A stretch of 64,000 nucleotides of DNA, taken from positions 1 to 64,000 of the forward strand of contig NZ_QZWI01000008.1 in the NCBI RefSeq assembly GCF_003614975.1. The letters are read 5' to 3'. The position numbers were made by a program, and so were the translations under genes. Below, piece after piece: positions 1 through 10,700 of the stretch. A model generated the notes under the pieces. That model worked only from the letters and a program-made list of their open reading frames with translations. It was not told the origin of the DNA and ran no database searches. Position 1 is the stretch's first letter, and every line of letters begins with the position of its first letter. This DNA is from Rahnella bruchi (GTDB lineage Bacteria > Pseudomonadota > Gammaproteobacteria > Enterobacterales > Enterobacteriaceae).

Positions 1-72
1 CAGAAGTGAAACGCCGTAGCGCCGATGGTAGTGTGGGGTCTCCCCATGCGAGAGTAGGGAACTGCCAGGCAT
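1..72 (+). rRNA. rrf: 5S ribosomal RNA, 3' part (5' end outside the window)
   Basis: The first 72 bases match the last part of the enterobacterial 5S rRNA almost base for base, from the CAGAAGTGAAACG segment to the conserved 3' end GCCAGGCAT. About 48 bases at the 5' end lie before the window. The position directly upstream of metA corresponds to the end of the E. coli rrnE operon. Identity is very secure; the operon name is inferred from synteny. Confidence 0.96.
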
Positions 73-84
73 CAAATAAAGACA

Positions 85-112
85 AAAGCCCCGTACGAAA
101 GTACGGGGCTTT
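85..112 (+). terminator. rrn operon terminator
   Basis: A perfect 12-bp stem, AAAGCCCCGTAC paired with GTACGGGGCTTT around a GAAA loop, begins 12 bases after the 5S end and is followed by TTGTCTTT. This is a standard intrinsic terminator for an rRNA operon. Confidence 0.9.
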
Positions 113-160
113 TGTCTTTATTGCTATCAGGTGGTTGGCTACACGAGAAGAGAGCAGGAC

Positions 161-220
161 AAAAGGCATAGCCTTTTGAACGTTGCGCAGCAACGGCCCG
201 AAGGGTGAGCCACGAAGTGG
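161..220. repeat. cluster of four tandem mini-hairpins downstream of 5S
   Basis: Four consecutive perfect inverted repeats with three-base loops occupy 60 bases: AAAAGGC-ATA-GCCTTTT (161-177), CGTTGC-GCA-GCAACG (181-195), CCC-GAA-GGG (197-205) and CCAC-GAA-GTGG (210-220). Three loops are of the GNA type, which is known to make unusually stable single-stranded DNA mini-hairpins. No ORF or tRNA is here. The block lies between the working 5S end and a second 5S-like end, so it may be a mobile or repeat-type insertion in the rrn spacer. Function unknown. Confidence 0.7.
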
Positions 221-225
221 ATCAT

Positions 226-246
226 CAACTGCCAGGCATCAAATAA
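226..246 (+). repeat. vestigial copy of the 5S rRNA 3' end
   Basis: The stretch from AACTGCCAGGCAT through CAAATAA repeats the sequence at 60-79 without change, and is again followed by a hairpin terminator. Nothing upstream of it resembles the rest of a 5S gene. It looks like the residue of a tandem 5S duplication whose body was deleted or replaced by the hairpin cluster. Confidence 0.75.
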
Positions 247-250
247 GTGG

Positions 251-280
251 AAAGCCCTGTACTGACGTACAGGGCTTTTT
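251..280 (+). terminator. second rrn-type terminator
   Basis: A 12-bp perfect stem, AAAGCCCTGTAC / GTACAGGGCTTT with a TGAC loop, is followed by T residues. It resembles the terminator at 85-112 in design and position relative to the 5S end copy, so both probably descend from a duplicated 5S-terminator unit. Confidence 0.85.
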
Positions 281-490
281 GCTATGTATAATTTGGTGGT
301 TTTTGTTCAAAATACGTTCGAAACCTGTTCGGAATTTCGTATATCGGCCGATTTAACCCGAGTTCTTTATCGCGACTTTCCCCTCATTTCCCATCCTTTA
401 TAACTAAAACCTCTGAATTAATAACTGAAGCTGAAACATTTTCACTTACCACTTGCACGCTCGACATCTTAATCAAAACCCGTTATCTTC

Positions 491-514
491 GGGGGTCTAG
501 AAGTCTAAACGTAT
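491..514 (+). promoter_or_regulatory. candidate MetJ operator (tandem met boxes) of metA
   Basis: Three contiguous 8-mers, GGGGGTCT, AGAAGTCT and AAACGTAT, match the MetJ met-box consensus AGACGTCT at about 5, 7 and 6 of 8 positions. Tandem half-matching boxes directly before the ribosome site are typical of MetJ-regulated genes, and metA is a known MetJ target in enterobacteria. The site ends 26 bases before the metA start. MetJ with S-adenosylmethionine would repress here. Confidence 0.6.
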
Positions 515-539
515 AAATGGATGCAGTGAGGAAGTTGTT

Positions 540-1469
540 ATGCCGATCCGGGTTCCAGATGAACTACCAGCCGTGAATTTCTTGCGCCATGAGAACGTCT
601 TTGTCATGACGTCATCACGTGCGAAAACGCAGGAGATCCGTCCTCTTAAGGTGCTGGTTCTTAACCTGATGCCGAAGAAAATTGAGACAGAAAATCAGTT
701 TTTACGGCTGCTTTCGAACTCTCCTCTGCAGATTGATGTGCAGCTGCTGCGCATTGATAGCCGCGAATCCAAAAACACCCCCGCTGAGCACCTGAATAAC
801 TTTTATTGTGACTTTGAAGACATTCAGCATGACAACTATGACGGCCTGATCGTCACCGGTGCGCCTCTGGGATTAGTCGATTTTTGCGACGTGGCATACT
901 GGCCCGAAATTGAACGTGTCATTCACTGGGCGAAAGAGCATGTGACATCGACACTGTTTGTTTGCTGGGCAGTCCAGGCTGCATTGAATGTGCTTTATGG
1001 GCTGCCAAAAATGACCCGCGACGCGAAGCTTTCAGGGGTTTACCCTCATCAGACGCTACAACCGCTGGCATTACTCACGCGTGGATTTGATGAAAGCTTT
1101 CTGGCACCTCATTCCCGTTATGCCGATTTTCCGGCTGATGTGCTCCGCCAGTATACTGATCTGGATATTTTCGCTGAATCTGAGGAGGCAGGAGCCTACC
1201 TCTTTGCCACGAAAGATAAACGCATGGCCTTTGTCACCGGGCATCCTGAATACGATGCAGGAACGTTGGCAGGTGAGTATCTGCGCGATGTGGCGGCGGG
1301 TTTATCGCCGGAAATGCCTTACAACTATTTCCCGCAGGATAACGCCGAGCTTTCACCGAAGGCAACCTGGCGGAGTCACGGACACCTGCTGTTCACTAAC
1401 TGGCTGAATTATTACGTTTATCAGATCACGCCGTTTGATCTGCGCCAGATGAATCCAACCCTCGAGTAA
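540..1469 (+). CDS. metA: homoserine O-succinyltransferase
   Basis: MetA transfers succinyl from succinyl-CoA to homoserine, the first committed step of methionine synthesis in the cytoplasm. The 309-residue product equals the E. coli length. It carries the catalytic cysteine in [11 protein letters not shown] (Cys142 by E. coli numbering) and the GHPEYD motif that supplies the His and Glu of the catalytic triad (around 235-237). The ATG is preceded by GAGGAAG at proper spacing. Candidate met boxes lie upstream and a hairpin terminator follows, so it appears to be a single-gene unit. The position between an rRNA operon and aceBAK is as in E. coli. Nothing is odd about the sequence. Confidence 0.97.
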   Translation: MPIRVPDELPAVNFLRHENVFVMTSSRAKTQEIRPLKVLVLNLMPKKIETENQFLRLLSNSPLQIDVQLLRIDSRESKNTPAEHLNNFYCDFEDIQHDNYDGLIVTGAPLGLVDFCDVAYWPEIERVIHWAKEHVTSTLFVCWAVQAALNVLYGLPKMTRDAKLSGVYPHQTLQPLALLTRGFDESFLAPHSRYADFPADVLRQYTDLDIFAESEEAGAYLFATKDKRMAFVTGHPEYDAGTLAGEYLRDVAAGLSPEMPYNYFPQDNAELSPKATWRSHGHLLFTNWLNYYVYQITPFDLRQMNPTLE

Positions 1470-1489
1470 CTCTCTTTTTAATATTTGAG

Positions 1490-1512
1490 CAGACGATCTT
1501 GCCGGTCGTCTG
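1490..1512 (+). terminator. metA terminator
   Basis: CAGACGA and TCGTCTG form a 7-bp stem with a 9-base loop, followed by TTTACACTCCTTTT. This is a modest intrinsic terminator 20 bases after metA. The rest of the metA-aceB gap holds AT-rich DNA and the IclR site below. Confidence 0.65.
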
Positions 1513-1664
1513 TTTACACTCCTTTTATCCCCGTGATCCTTTTGTCGGACCCTTGCCTTCTAAACGCATCCTCTTCTGTTCGAAACTCATTACCATTTTA
1601 TGGAAAAATAATTTCTTTCTATCTTATTGATTAAAAATAATACTTTTTAATTTTAAAAATAAAA

Positions 1665-1684
1665 TGGAAATCGTTTTTGATTTT
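1665..1684 (+). promoter_or_regulatory. IclR operator of aceBAK
   Basis: The 20-mer starting TGGAAATCGTTTTTG is nearly the same as the operator before E. coli aceB (TGGAAATTGTTTTTG). In E. coli, IclR binds there and represses aceBAK when acetate is absent. An iclR gene follows the operon in this window, which fits. It lies about 160 bases before the aceB start. Confidence 0.75.
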
Positions 1685-1842
1685 ATGAAAATCATGATTA
1701 CGCTTAAATCTGTCGGGCAATAAATGACCAGAGATAAATGGCCTCAGGATCATGAGGGCATCTCCGGTGTTTTTTCAACCGTAACAGCATCTGTTCAGTG
1801 AAGCGGTCTGGCAGATTAAGCAGATAAATCAGGAGAAAAGCG

Positions 1843-3441
1843 ATGTCAGAGCAACTTACCCGCAGTCAGCTTGGCTTCACGCGTCGTTTTGGTGAGAACG
1901 AAGCGCAAATTCTGACCGAAGAGGCCGTGGATTTTTTGTCCGAACTGGTCGTGCGTTTTACCCCGCTGCGTAACCGTTTACTGGCCGATCGGATTGCCGT
2001 GCAGCAGAAAATAGATCAGGGCGTGCTGCCTGATTTTATTTCGGAAACTCATTCCATAAAAAATGCAGACTGGAAAATACGCGGGATCCCTGCTGATTTG
2101 TTAGACCGTCGCGTAGAAATCACGGGTCCTGTCGAACGCAAGATGGTGATCAATGCGCTGAATGCCAATGTAAAAGTGTTTATGGCGGATTTTGAGGATT
2201 CGCTGGCTCCGGACTGGCAGAAAGTCATCGAAGGGCAAATCAATTTACGCGATGCGGTGAACGGGACTATCAGCCACACCAATGAATCTGGAAAGATTTA
2301 TCAGCTCAAACCCGATCCGGCAGTATTGATTTGCCGCGTACGTGGTCTGCATTTGCCTGAAAAGCATGTGACCTGGCAGGGCGAGGGCATACCCGGTTCA
2401 CTGTTTGATTTTGCTTTGTACTTTTTCCATAACCACCGCGCCTTGCTGGCTAAAGGGAGTGGGCCCTATTTCTACCTGCCAAAAATGCAGTCTTATCATG
2501 AAGCCGACTGGTGGAGCCAGGTCTTCAGCTTTACTGAGGAATACGCCGGATTATCCCGTGGCACCATAAAAGCCACAGTGCTGATTGAAACCTTGCCTGC
2601 TGTTTTCCAGATGGATGAAATCCTTTATCACCTGCGGGATCACATCGTTGGCCTGAACTGCGGCCGCTGGGATTATATCTTTAGCTATATCAAAACGTTG
2701 AAGAACCACTCCGATCGTGTTTTGCCCGATCGTCAGTCCGTCACTATGACTCAGCCGTTCCTCAGTGCGTATTCGCGTCTGTTGATCAAAACCTGTCACC
2801 GCCGTGGCGCATTTGCGATGGGGGGCATGGCGGCATTTATCCCCAGCAAAGACGTTAAACGCAACGAATGGGTGCTGAACAAAGTCCGTACCGACAAAGA
2901 GCTGGAAGCGAATAACGGACATGATGGTACCTGGATTGCGCATCCGGGTTTGGCGGATACAGTACTCGAAGTGTTCGATAAGGCGCTGGGAACCCGCTCA
3001 AACCAGCTCAACGTGTTACGCGAAGAAGATGCTGAAATCACCGGCAAACAATTGCTCGAACCATGTCCCGGTGAACGCACCGAAGAAGGCATGCGCGCCA
3101 ATATTCGTGTGGCAGTGCAATACATTGAGGCCTGGATCTCCGGTAATGGTTGCGTACCGATTTACGGGCTGATGGAAGATGCTGCTACCGCAGAAATCTC
3201 CCGCACGTCGATCTGGCAGTGGATCCACCATGGCAAAGCGCTCAATGACGGTCAACCGGTCACAAAACCGCTGTTCCGCCGCATGCTCAACGAAGAAATT
3301 CTCGTGATCCAGCAGGAACTGGGAGAACAGCGTTTCAGCGCTGGTCGTTTCACACAAGCCGCCGCATTGATGGAAAAAATCACCACACAGGATGAACTGA
3401 TCGACTTCCTGACACTGCCGGGCTATCAGCTGCTGGCCTGA
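1843..3441 (+). CDS. aceB: malate synthase A
   Basis: AceB condenses glyoxylate with acetyl-CoA to malate, the second step of the glyoxylate bypass. The 532-residue product is one residue from the E. coli length and full length. The malate synthase signature is present as [17 protein letters not shown] near residue 265, with the conserved acidic stretch [12 protein letters not shown] near 114. The ATG is preceded by CAGGAGAAAAGCG. It is the first gene of aceB-aceA-aceK, with 40 bases to aceA, and lies downstream of an IclR-operator-like site, so acetate or fatty-acid induction is expected. Confidence 0.98.
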   Translation: MSEQLTRSQLGFTRRFGENEAQILTEEAVDFLSELVVRFTPLRNRLLADRIAVQQKIDQGVLPDFISETHSIKNADWKIRGIPADLLDRRVEITGPVERKMVINALNANVKVFMADFEDSLAPDWQKVIEGQINLRDAVNGTISHTNESGKIYQLKPDPAVLICRVRGLHLPEKHVTWQGEGIPGSLFDFALYFFHNHRALLAKGSGPYFYLPKMQSYHEADWWSQVFSFTEEYAGLSRGTIKATVLIETLPAVFQMDEILYHLRDHIVGLNCGRWDYIFSYIKTLKNHSDRVLPDRQSVTMTQPFLSAYSRLLIKTCHRRGAFAMGGMAAFIPSKDVKRNEWVLNKVRTDKELEANNGHDGTWIAHPGLADTVLEVFDKALGTRSNQLNVLREEDAEITGKQLLEPCPGERTEEGMRANIRVAVQYIEAWISGNGCVPIYGLMEDAATAEISRTSIWQWIHHGKALNDGQPVTKPLFRRMLNEEILVIQQELGEQRFSAGRFTQAAALMEKITTQDELIDFLTLPGYQLLA

Positions 3442-3481
3442 GTTTTCTTATCCTACACATAAAAAGACCGGAGCATTTGCC

Positions 3482-4804
3482 ATGAAAACGACCCGTACTC
3501 AGCAAATTCAGCAGCTTGAAGAAACCTGGAGCCAGCCGCGCTGGAAAAATATCACCCGACCTTACACCGCGGCAGAAGTGATCAGCCTGCGTGGCTCAGT
3601 AAACCCGGAATGCACTCTGGCCCAGCATGGCGCAGCCCGCCTGTGGAATTTACTGCACGGCGCTTCACGAAAAGGCTATGTGAATTGCCTTGGTGCCCTG
3701 ACCGGCGGGCAGGCTTTACAGCAGGCGAAAGCCGGGATTGAAGCTATTTATCTGTCCGGGTGGCAAGTGGCTGCCGATGCCAATACGGCTTCCAGTATGT
3801 ATCCCGATCAATCGTTATATCCGGTGAATTCGGTGCCTGAAGTGGTCGCGCGCATTAACAACACCTTCCGCCGCGCGGATCAGATCCAATGGGCGAATAA
3901 CATTGAGCCTGGTCAGCAGGGGTATACCGATTATTTCCTGCCGATTGTGGCTGACGCGGAAGCCGGTTTTGGTGGCGTACTTAATGCGTTTGAGTTGATG
4001 AAATCCATGATTGAAGCGGGTGCTGCTGCGGTTCATTTTGAAGATCAGCTTGCTGCCGTGAAAAAGTGCGGACATATGGGTGGCAAAGTTCTGGTGCCGA
4101 CACAGGAAGCGGTGCAGAAGCTGGTTTCCGCGCGCCTTGCCGCTGATGTTCTCGGTGTACCGACGCTTCTGGTAGCGCGTACCGATGCTGATGCCGCAGA
4201 TTTACTGACATCCGATTGCGACCCTTATGACAGTCAGTTTATTACCGGCGAGAGAACACATGAGGGTTTCTACAGAACGCATGCGGGTATTGAACAGGCT
4301 ATCAGCCGCGGGCTGGCTTACGCACCTTATGCTGACGTGGTGTGGTGTGAGACGTCTACGCCTGACCTCAAACTGGCGCAGCGTTTTGCCGAGGCTATCC
4401 ATGCAAAATTCCCCGGCAAACTGCTGGCCTACAACTGTTCGCCATCATTTAACTGGAAGAAAAATCTCGACGATAAAACCATCGCCAGTTTCCAGGAACA
4501 GCTGGCCGGAATGGGCTACCAATACCAGTTCATCACACTGGCTGGCATTCACAGCATGTGGTTCAACATGTTCGACCTGGCTCATGCTTACGCACAAGGC
4601 GAAGGGATGAAACACTACGTTGAGAAAGTACAGGAGCCGGAATTTGCAGCGGTCAGCCGTGGCTATACTTTCGCTTCGCATCAGCAGGAAGTGGGAACCG
4701 GTTATTTCGACAAAGTGACCAACATCATTCAGGGCGGACGATCTTCGGTGACCGCGCTGACCGGCTCTACTGAAGAACAGCAATTCTCCTCCACATCGCA
4801 CTGA
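3482..4804 (+). CDS. aceA: isocitrate lyase
   Basis: AceA cleaves isocitrate to glyoxylate and succinate, bypassing the CO2-releasing steps of the TCA cycle. The product is 440 residues (E. coli 434). The catalytic signature KKCGHMGGK is intact near residue 198, with the nucleophilic cysteine, and the Mg-binding [11 protein letters not shown] segment is present. The start follows GGAGCATTTGCC. It is the middle gene of the operon. A hairpin with a T-run directly after the stop probably limits read-through into aceK, giving the known excess of lyase over kinase. Confidence 0.98.
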   Translation: MKTTRTQQIQQLEETWSQPRWKNITRPYTAAEVISLRGSVNPECTLAQHGAARLWNLLHGASRKGYVNCLGALTGGQALQQAKAGIEAIYLSGWQVAADANTASSMYPDQSLYPVNSVPEVVARINNTFRRADQIQWANNIEPGQQGYTDYFLPIVADAEAGFGGVLNAFELMKSMIEAGAAAVHFEDQLAAVKKCGHMGGKVLVPTQEAVQKLVSARLAADVLGVPTLLVARTDADAADLLTSDCDPYDSQFITGERTHEGFYRTHAGIEQAISRGLAYAPYADVVWCETSTPDLKLAQRFAEAIHAKFPGKLLAYNCSPSFNWKKNLDDKTIASFQEQLAGMGYQYQFITLAGIHSMWFNMFDLAHAYAQGEGMKHYVEKVQEPEFAAVSRGYTFASHQQEVGTGYFDKVTNIIQGGRSSVTALTGSTEEQQFSSTSH

Positions 4805-4814
4805 TTTTCTGCTG

Positions 4815-4837
4815 GCCCGGCGAAATCCGGGCTTTTT
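4815..4837 (+). terminator. partial terminator between aceA and aceK
   Basis: GCCCGG and CCGGGC pair around the loop CGAAAT and are followed by TTTTT, in a 52-base gap. The shape is that of an intrinsic terminator, but aceK must still be transcribed, so it is better read as an attenuating site. E. coli uses repetitive palindromes at this place for a similar effect. Confidence 0.7.
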
Positions 4838-4856
4838 CCCTTATGGAGGTGCCTCT

Positions 4857-6569
4857 ATGCGTATAGAGCTGTTGATTGCGCAGACTATTTTGCAGGGATT
4901 CGACGCTCAATATGGCCGCTTTCTCGAGGTGACAGCGGGGGCGCAGCAACGCTTTGAAAATGCCAGCTGGCCGGCGGTACAGGCGGCAATGAAGCAACGT
5001 ATTCATTTGTATGATCACCATGTCGGACTGGTCGTTGCTCAGCTTAAATGTATCACCGGGCAGCATTTTTATGATGCCGCATTCCTGATCCGCATAAAGG
5101 AATGTTACTCCGAATTACTGCCGGATTATCCCCGGGCTGAAATTGCCGAAAGTTTCTTTAATTCAGTCTATTGCAGGATATTTAAACATCGTGATCTGAC
5201 GGCCGACAAACTGTTTATTTTCAGTGAACAGTCTGCCCGGCGACCACAAATTTGCTCCCGCCCCTTGTCACGTCAATATCCGGTTCAGGGCAATCTGATC
5301 GCAGTATTATCAAAAGTGCTTGATGATCTGCCAGTGCGTTTACCGTGGGAAGATGCGAACCGCGACGTTGATTATATTGCTACGGCGTTGCAGCAGCGTT
5401 TTCCAACAGATTGGCTGGCGAGTGCTGATATTGAGATCGCTACCGAAATTTTTTATCGCAATAAGGCCGCGTGGATCATCGGAAAAATCCGCTCGGGTTC
5501 GCAGGTATTTCCCTTGTTATTGCCGGTCCATCTGAGCCATCAGAGCCAGCTGTTTGTTGATGCCTGCCTGACCGATGGCAGCGACGCCAGTATCGTTTTC
5601 GGTTTTGCCCGTTCGTATTTCATGGTCTATGCCCCTCAGCCTGGCGCGCTGGTGGAATGGTTACGCGAGATTTTACCGGCGAAAACCACCGCTGAACTTT
5701 ACAGCGCTATCGGCTGCCAGAAGCATGCAAAAACAGAGTGTTACCGCGAGCACCTGCGTTTTATGGCGCAAACTGACGCGTCTTTTATTATTGCGCCAGG
5801 CGTCAAAGGTATGGTCATGCTGGTGTTCACCCTGGCGGATAGTGACCGTGTTTTCAAAGTCATAAAAGATAATTTTGCCCCGCAGAAAGAAGTTACTGAA
5901 GCGCAGGTCATGGCCTGCTATCAGTTAGTGAAAGAGCATGACCGCGTAGGGCGGATGGCGGACACTCAGGAATTCGAACATTTTGTTCTGCCGAAGAAAA
6001 ATATCAGCCCGGAACTGATGGCCGAATTGCGACGCGAAGTGCCTGCTAAAATCGAAGACTTGGGTGACAGCATTGCGCTTCGCCATCTGTATATAGAACG
6101 ACGTATGACGCCTCTGAACTTATATCTGGAGCAGGCCAATGATACGCAGCTGCATGATGTGATTGAAGAATACGGTAATGCCATCAAACAACTGGCCGCG
6201 GCGAATATCTTTCCCGGCGATATGTTGTTTAAGAACTTTGGCGTGACCCGCCATGGCCGCGTGGTGTTTTATGACTACGATGAAATCTGCTATATGACCG
6301 AAGTGAATTTCCGCGATATCCCTGCGCCGCGCTATCCGGAGGATGAACTGGCCAGTGAGCCCTGGTACAGCATTGCGCCGGGTGATGTTTTTCCGGAAGA
6401 ATTTCGCCATTTCTTGTGCAGTGACAAACGTCTCGCTCAGATCTTCGAAACGCTACACGACGACCTGTTCAGCGCTGGCTACTGGCGTAGTTTGCAGCAG
6501 CGGATCAGCGAAGGACATGTCGAAGATGTCTTTGCTTATCGCCGTTCCCAGCGCTTTAGCCGCCGCTAA
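4857..6569 (+). CDS. aceK: isocitrate dehydrogenase kinase/phosphatase
   Basis: AceK is a bifunctional enzyme that phosphorylates isocitrate dehydrogenase to divert carbon into the glyoxylate bypass and removes the phosphate when the bypass is not needed. The 570-residue product (E. coli 578) has the family's N-terminal regulatory region and the C-terminal protein-kinase-like domain: the loop [11 protein letters not shown] near 315, the lysine strand VFKVIKDNF near 335, and the catalytic region ending in [19 protein letters not shown] near 460. The start follows GGAGG at good spacing. It ends the ace operon; a hairpin separates it from the convergent iclR. Confidence 0.97.
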   Translation: MRIELLIAQTILQGFDAQYGRFLEVTAGAQQRFENASWPAVQAAMKQRIHLYDHHVGLVVAQLKCITGQHFYDAAFLIRIKECYSELLPDYPRAEIAESFFNSVYCRIFKHRDLTADKLFIFSEQSARRPQICSRPLSRQYPVQGNLIAVLSKVLDDLPVRLPWEDANRDVDYIATALQQRFPTDWLASADIEIATEIFYRNKAAWIIGKIRSGSQVFPLLLPVHLSHQSQLFVDACLTDGSDASIVFGFARSYFMVYAPQPGALVEWLREILPAKTTAELYSAIGCQKHAKTECYREHLRFMAQTDASFIIAPGVKGMVMLVFTLADSDRVFKVIKDNFAPQKEVTEAQVMACYQLVKEHDRVGRMADTQEFEHFVLPKKNISPELMAELRREVPAKIEDLGDSIALRHLYIERRMTPLNLYLEQANDTQLHDVIEEYGNAIKQLAAANIFPGDMLFKNFGVTRHGRVVFYDYDEICYMTEVNFRDIPAPRYPEDELASEPWYSIAPGDVFPEEFRHFLCSDKRLAQIFETLHDDLFSAGYWRSLQQRISEGHVEDVFAYRRSQRFSRR

Positions 6570-6580
6570 AGCGCGTAATC

Positions 6581-6603
6581 ATCCCGCCACACTCCGGCGG
6601 GAT
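6581..6603. terminator. hairpin between convergent aceK and iclR
   Basis: ATCCCGCC and GGCGGGAT form an 8-bp stem with a 7-base loop in the short gap between the two stop codons. The T-run on the plus side is weak (ATTTC). It probably serves as a shared terminator. Confidence 0.6.
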
Positions 6604-6616
6604 TTCAGCGCCTCTG

Positions 6617-7459
6617 TCAGTGTTTCCCGCCGCCGTATGCCTGTGTAATTTCTTTTGCCGCGTGGATCACCAGCGCACCCAACTCCGTCACCCGGTCATC
6701 GGTGATCCGCGAGATCGGACCCGAAATGGAAATGGCTGCGTACGCGTCGTTATGCTCATCATAAATGCAGGTCGCCACGCAACGCAGGCCGAGCGCATGT
6801 TCTTCATCATCAAAGGCATAGCCACGTTTACGCGTATCCGCCAGCTCCTGTTTCAGGTTCGCCGGAGACGTCTTTGTCAGCGGCGTATAACTGTGCAGGC
6901 CAATCTTGTGCAGCATCTTCACCAGTCGTTCCTCCGGTAATGTCGAAAGAAATGCTTTACCGGCACCCGACGCATGCATCGGTAATTTTCCGCCAATCGG
7001 CGCTGACATTCTCATCAGCGCATTACACTGTACCTGATCGATAATGATCGCCTGATAATCACTGTGATCCAGCACCGCCAGATTCACGGTCTCGCCGGAT
7101 TCTTCCATCAGACGGCGCAACATCGGGTGCACCATCGCCAGTAAATTCCGGCTCTGAAGGAAACTGCTGCCGACAACAAAAGCGTGCGAACCAATGGTCC
7201 ACAGGCCCAGATCACCGACCTGACGCACAAACCCCTGCTGCTGCATGGTTGTCAGCAGCCGATGGGTAGTGGAATTAGGTAAACCCGCCTGCTGAGCCAG
7301 ATCGGTCAGCGCAACGCTGCCCTGTGCTTCAGCAATATATTCCAGCAACTTAAGGCCACGTGTCAGAGACTGAACTTGCCCGGTCGCGGCGCTGCCTGTT
7401 GCGGCAGCGGCTTTGGTTTTCTTAGCACGTTTGGCCGGAGCCGATACGGACGTTGCCAT
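6617..7459 (-). CDS. iclR: acetate operon repressor IclR
   Basis: IclR represses aceBAK and its own gene; glyoxylate and pyruvate modulate binding. The N-terminal winged-helix domain is seen in GQVQSLTRGLKLLEYIAEA and the recognition helix PNSTTHRLLTTMQQQGF; the C-terminal effector domain follows (MRMSAPIGGKLPMHASGAGKAF, DDEEHALGLRCVA). Identity to E. coli IclR is high throughout. A longer reading to 7507 is open, but the ATG at 7459 has AAGGA eight bases upstream and gives 280 residues, near the family length. The Lys/Ala-rich N-terminal tail is typical. A TGGAAT-type half operator lies upstream. Confidence 0.96.
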   Translation of the reverse strand: MATSVSAPAKRAKKTKAAAATGSAATGQVQSLTRGLKLLEYIAEAQGSVALTDLAQQAGLPNSTTHRLLTTMQQQGFVRQVGDLGLWTIGSHAFVVGSSFLQSRNLLAMVHPMLRRLMEESGETVNLAVLDHSDYQAIIIDQVQCNALMRMSAPIGGKLPMHASGAGKAFLSTLPEERLVKMLHKIGLHSYTPLTKTSPANLKQELADTRKRGYAFDDEEHALGLRCVATCIYDEHNDAYAAISISGPISRITDDRVTELGALVIHAAKEITQAYGGGKH

Positions 7460-7510
7460 GAGCCTGTTCCTTGTAAGATGCGCCAAAATCTGGCGAAGAA
7501 AAGTCATTTT

Positions 7511-7530
7511 TGGAATTGGTTTTCGTTTTT
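7511..7530. promoter_or_regulatory. possible IclR autoregulatory site
   Basis: TGGAATTGGTTTTCGTTTTT resembles the aceB operator at 1665-1684 in its TGGAA start and T-rich body. It lies about 50 bases upstream of the iclR start, where autoregulation would act. The match is partial. Confidence 0.4.
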
Positions 7531-7724
7531 ACAGTATGGATCGCAACCTGCCTTTGCGCTCATCCGATGTGTTGCACTGCATTTGCGGGATGTCTTCCCG
7601 AATTGAAAAAGTCTCACGTCAGCGCGGGCTTTTGGCTGAGGAAGGTATGTTAGGATGTTGACCATAATTTCCGGTGCATGAATGAACAATTTGCCGGGTG
7701 TGCGTGATGGGTGATGAGGTGAAA

Positions 7725-10700
7725 GTGACTAATCGAGTTGAAGCGCTACATAAGCAGCTGGCAGAGCGCATTTTGGTTCTGGATGGCGGCATGGGCACCA
7801 TGATTCAAAGCTATCGTCTGGAAGAGGAGGATTACCGCGGCGAACGTTTTGCTGACTGGGAAAGCGATCTGAAAGGCAACAACGATCTCCTGGTGCTCTC
7901 AAAGCCAGAAGTGATCGTCGAGATCCATAACGGTTATCTTGCTGCTGGCGCCGATATCCTTGAAACCAACACTTTCAACTCCACCACGATTGCGATGGCT
8001 GATTACCATATGGAATCGCTGTCGGCTGAAATTAACTATGAGGCCGCGCGGCTGGCCCGTCAGTGCGCCGATGAATGGACCGACCGTACGCCGGATAAAC
8101 CCCGCTATGTCGCCGGGGTTTTGGGCCCGACCAACCGCACGGCGTCGATTTCGCCTGACGTTAACGATCCTGCGTTCCGTAATGTGTCTTTCGATCAGCT
8201 GGTAGAAGCCTACCGCGAATCGACCCGCGCGCTGATTGAGGGCGGCGCAGATCTCATCATGATCGAAACCGTATTCGACACACTTAACGCCAAAGCCGCC
8301 ACATTCGCTGTAGAAAGCGAGTTTGAAGCGATGGGTATCGTATTGCCAGTGATGGTCTCTGGGACGATTACCGATGCTTCTGGCCGAACCTTGTCCGGCC
8401 AGACCACAGAAGCTTTTTATAACTCGCTGCGCCACGTCAAACCGCTCACTTTCGGCCTGAACTGCGCCCTGGGCCCGGATGAATTGCGTCAGTATGTCGC
8501 TGAATTGTCGCGCATTGCAGAATGTTATGTCACGGCTCACCCGAACGCCGGTCTGCCTAACGCCTTCGGTGAATACGATCTGGAAGCCAAAGAAATGGCT
8601 GAGCACATTGCCGAATGGGCGCGCTCGGGCTTCCTGAATATTGTTGGTGGTTGCTGTGGTACTACGCCTGCGCATATTGCGGCGATGGTGAAAGCCGTCG
8701 AAGGTGTGCCGCCGCGTGCATTACCGACCCTTCCTGTTGCCTGCCGTCTGGCGGGGCTGGAACCGCTGACCATTGATCCTCAGACGCTGTTTGTGAACGT
8801 CGGCGAACGGACCAACGTCACCGGTTCTGCGCGCTTTAAGCGACTGATCAAAGAAGAGAAGTATTCTGAAGCGCTGGCCGTTGCCCGCCAGCAGGTTGAA
8901 AGTGGCGCGCAGATCATCGACATCAACATGGATGAAGGGATGCTCGACGCCGAAGCGGCGATGGTACGTTTCCTCAGTCTGATTGCCGGTGAGCCAGATA
9001 TCGCCCGTGTGCCAATCATGATCGACTCCTCCAAATGGGATGTCATCGAAAAAGGCCTGAAATGCATTCAGGGCAAAGGCATCGTTAACTCCATTTCGAT
9101 GAAAGAGGGTGAGGAAGCCTTCCTGCATCACGCCCGCCTGGTGCGCCGCTACGGGGCAGCCGTTGTGGTTATGGCATTCGATGAAACCGGACAGGCGGAT
9201 ACCCGCGCTCGCAAAATTGAAATCTGCCGCCGTGCCTACAAATTGCTGACGGAAAAAGTCGGCTTCCCGCCGGAAGACATTATTTTTGACCCGAATATTT
9301 TCGCGGTCGCCACTGGTATTGAAGAACATAATAACTACGCTGTCGATTTCATCGAAGCTTGCGCCGATATCAAAGCGCAACTGCCGCACGCGCTAATCTC
9401 CGGTGGTGTTTCCAACGTTTCATTCTCGTTCCGCGGTAACGAACCGGTGCGCGAAGCCATTCACGCTGTGTTCCTGTATCACGCCATCCGCAATGGTATG
9501 GATATGGGTATCGTCAACGCCGGTCAGCTGGCGATTTATGATGACTTACCGGCTGAACTGCGCGACGCCGTTGAAGACGTGATCCTCAACCGCCGCGACG
9601 ATGGTACCGAACGTCTGCTCGAACTTGCCGAAAAATACCGTGGCAGCAAGGACGATGGCGAAGCGAATAAACAGCAGGCGGAATGGCGCAGCTGGGAAGT
9701 CAAAAAACGCCTCGAATACTCGCTGGTGAAAGGCATTACCGAATTTATCGAACTGGATACTGAAGAGTGCCGTCAGCTGGCTGCACGTCCTATCGAAGTG
9801 ATAGAAGGCCCGCTGATGGATGGTATGAACGTCGTCGGTGACCTGTTTGGTGCCGGTAAAATGTTCCTGCCGCAGGTGGTGAAATCCGCGCGTGTAATGA
9901 AACAGGCTGTGGCCTATCTGGAGCCGTACATTGAAGCGAGCAAGGAAAAGGGCCAGACCAATGGTAAAATCCTGCTCGCAACGGTAAAAGGCGACGTGCA
10001 TGACATCGGCAAAAACATCGTCGGCGTGGTGCTGCAATGTAATAACTACGAGATTATCGATCTCGGTGTAATGGTGCCGACCGACAAAATTCTCAAAACT
10101 GCCATTGAAGAAAACGTCGATATCATCGGGCTTTCGGGGCTGATTACGCCGTCGCTCGATGAAATGGTCAACGTGGCGAAAGAGATGGAGCGACGTGGCT
10201 TTACCATGCCCTTGCTGATTGGCGGCGCGACCACGTCTAAAGCCCATACCGCCGTTAAAATCGAACAAAACTACAGTGGCGTGACCTGCTACGTACAAAA
10301 TGCCTCGCGCTCTGTCGGCGTGGTTTCTGCGTTGCTGTCAAAAGAGCAGCGTGACGCGTTTATCGAACGTACGCGCAAAGAGTACGACACCGTTCGCATC
10401 CAGCATGCACGTAAAAAGCCGCGCACACCGCCGGTCAGTCTCGAAGTGGCCCGCGATAACGCTACCACTATCGACTGGGACGATTACACGCCGCCCGTTG
10501 CCCATCGGCTGGGCATTCAGAAAGTGGAAGCCAGCATTGAAACGCTGCGTAATTACATCGACTGGACGCCGTTCTTCATGACCTGGTCGCTGGCAGGTAA
10601 ATATCCGCGCATTCTTGAAGATGAAGTGGTCGGCGAAGAAGCGAAGCGCCTGTTCCAGGATGCCAATGACCTGCTTGATAAACTCTCCGCAGAGAAGTTA

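Noticed and set aside
7460-7507. Longer iclR start at 7507
   Set aside because: The ATG at 7459 has AAGGA at proper distance and gives the usual family length.
9546-10298. 250-codon minus-strand frame inside metH
   Set aside because: Antisense shadow of the metH coding sequence; Phe/His/Arg-rich without domains.
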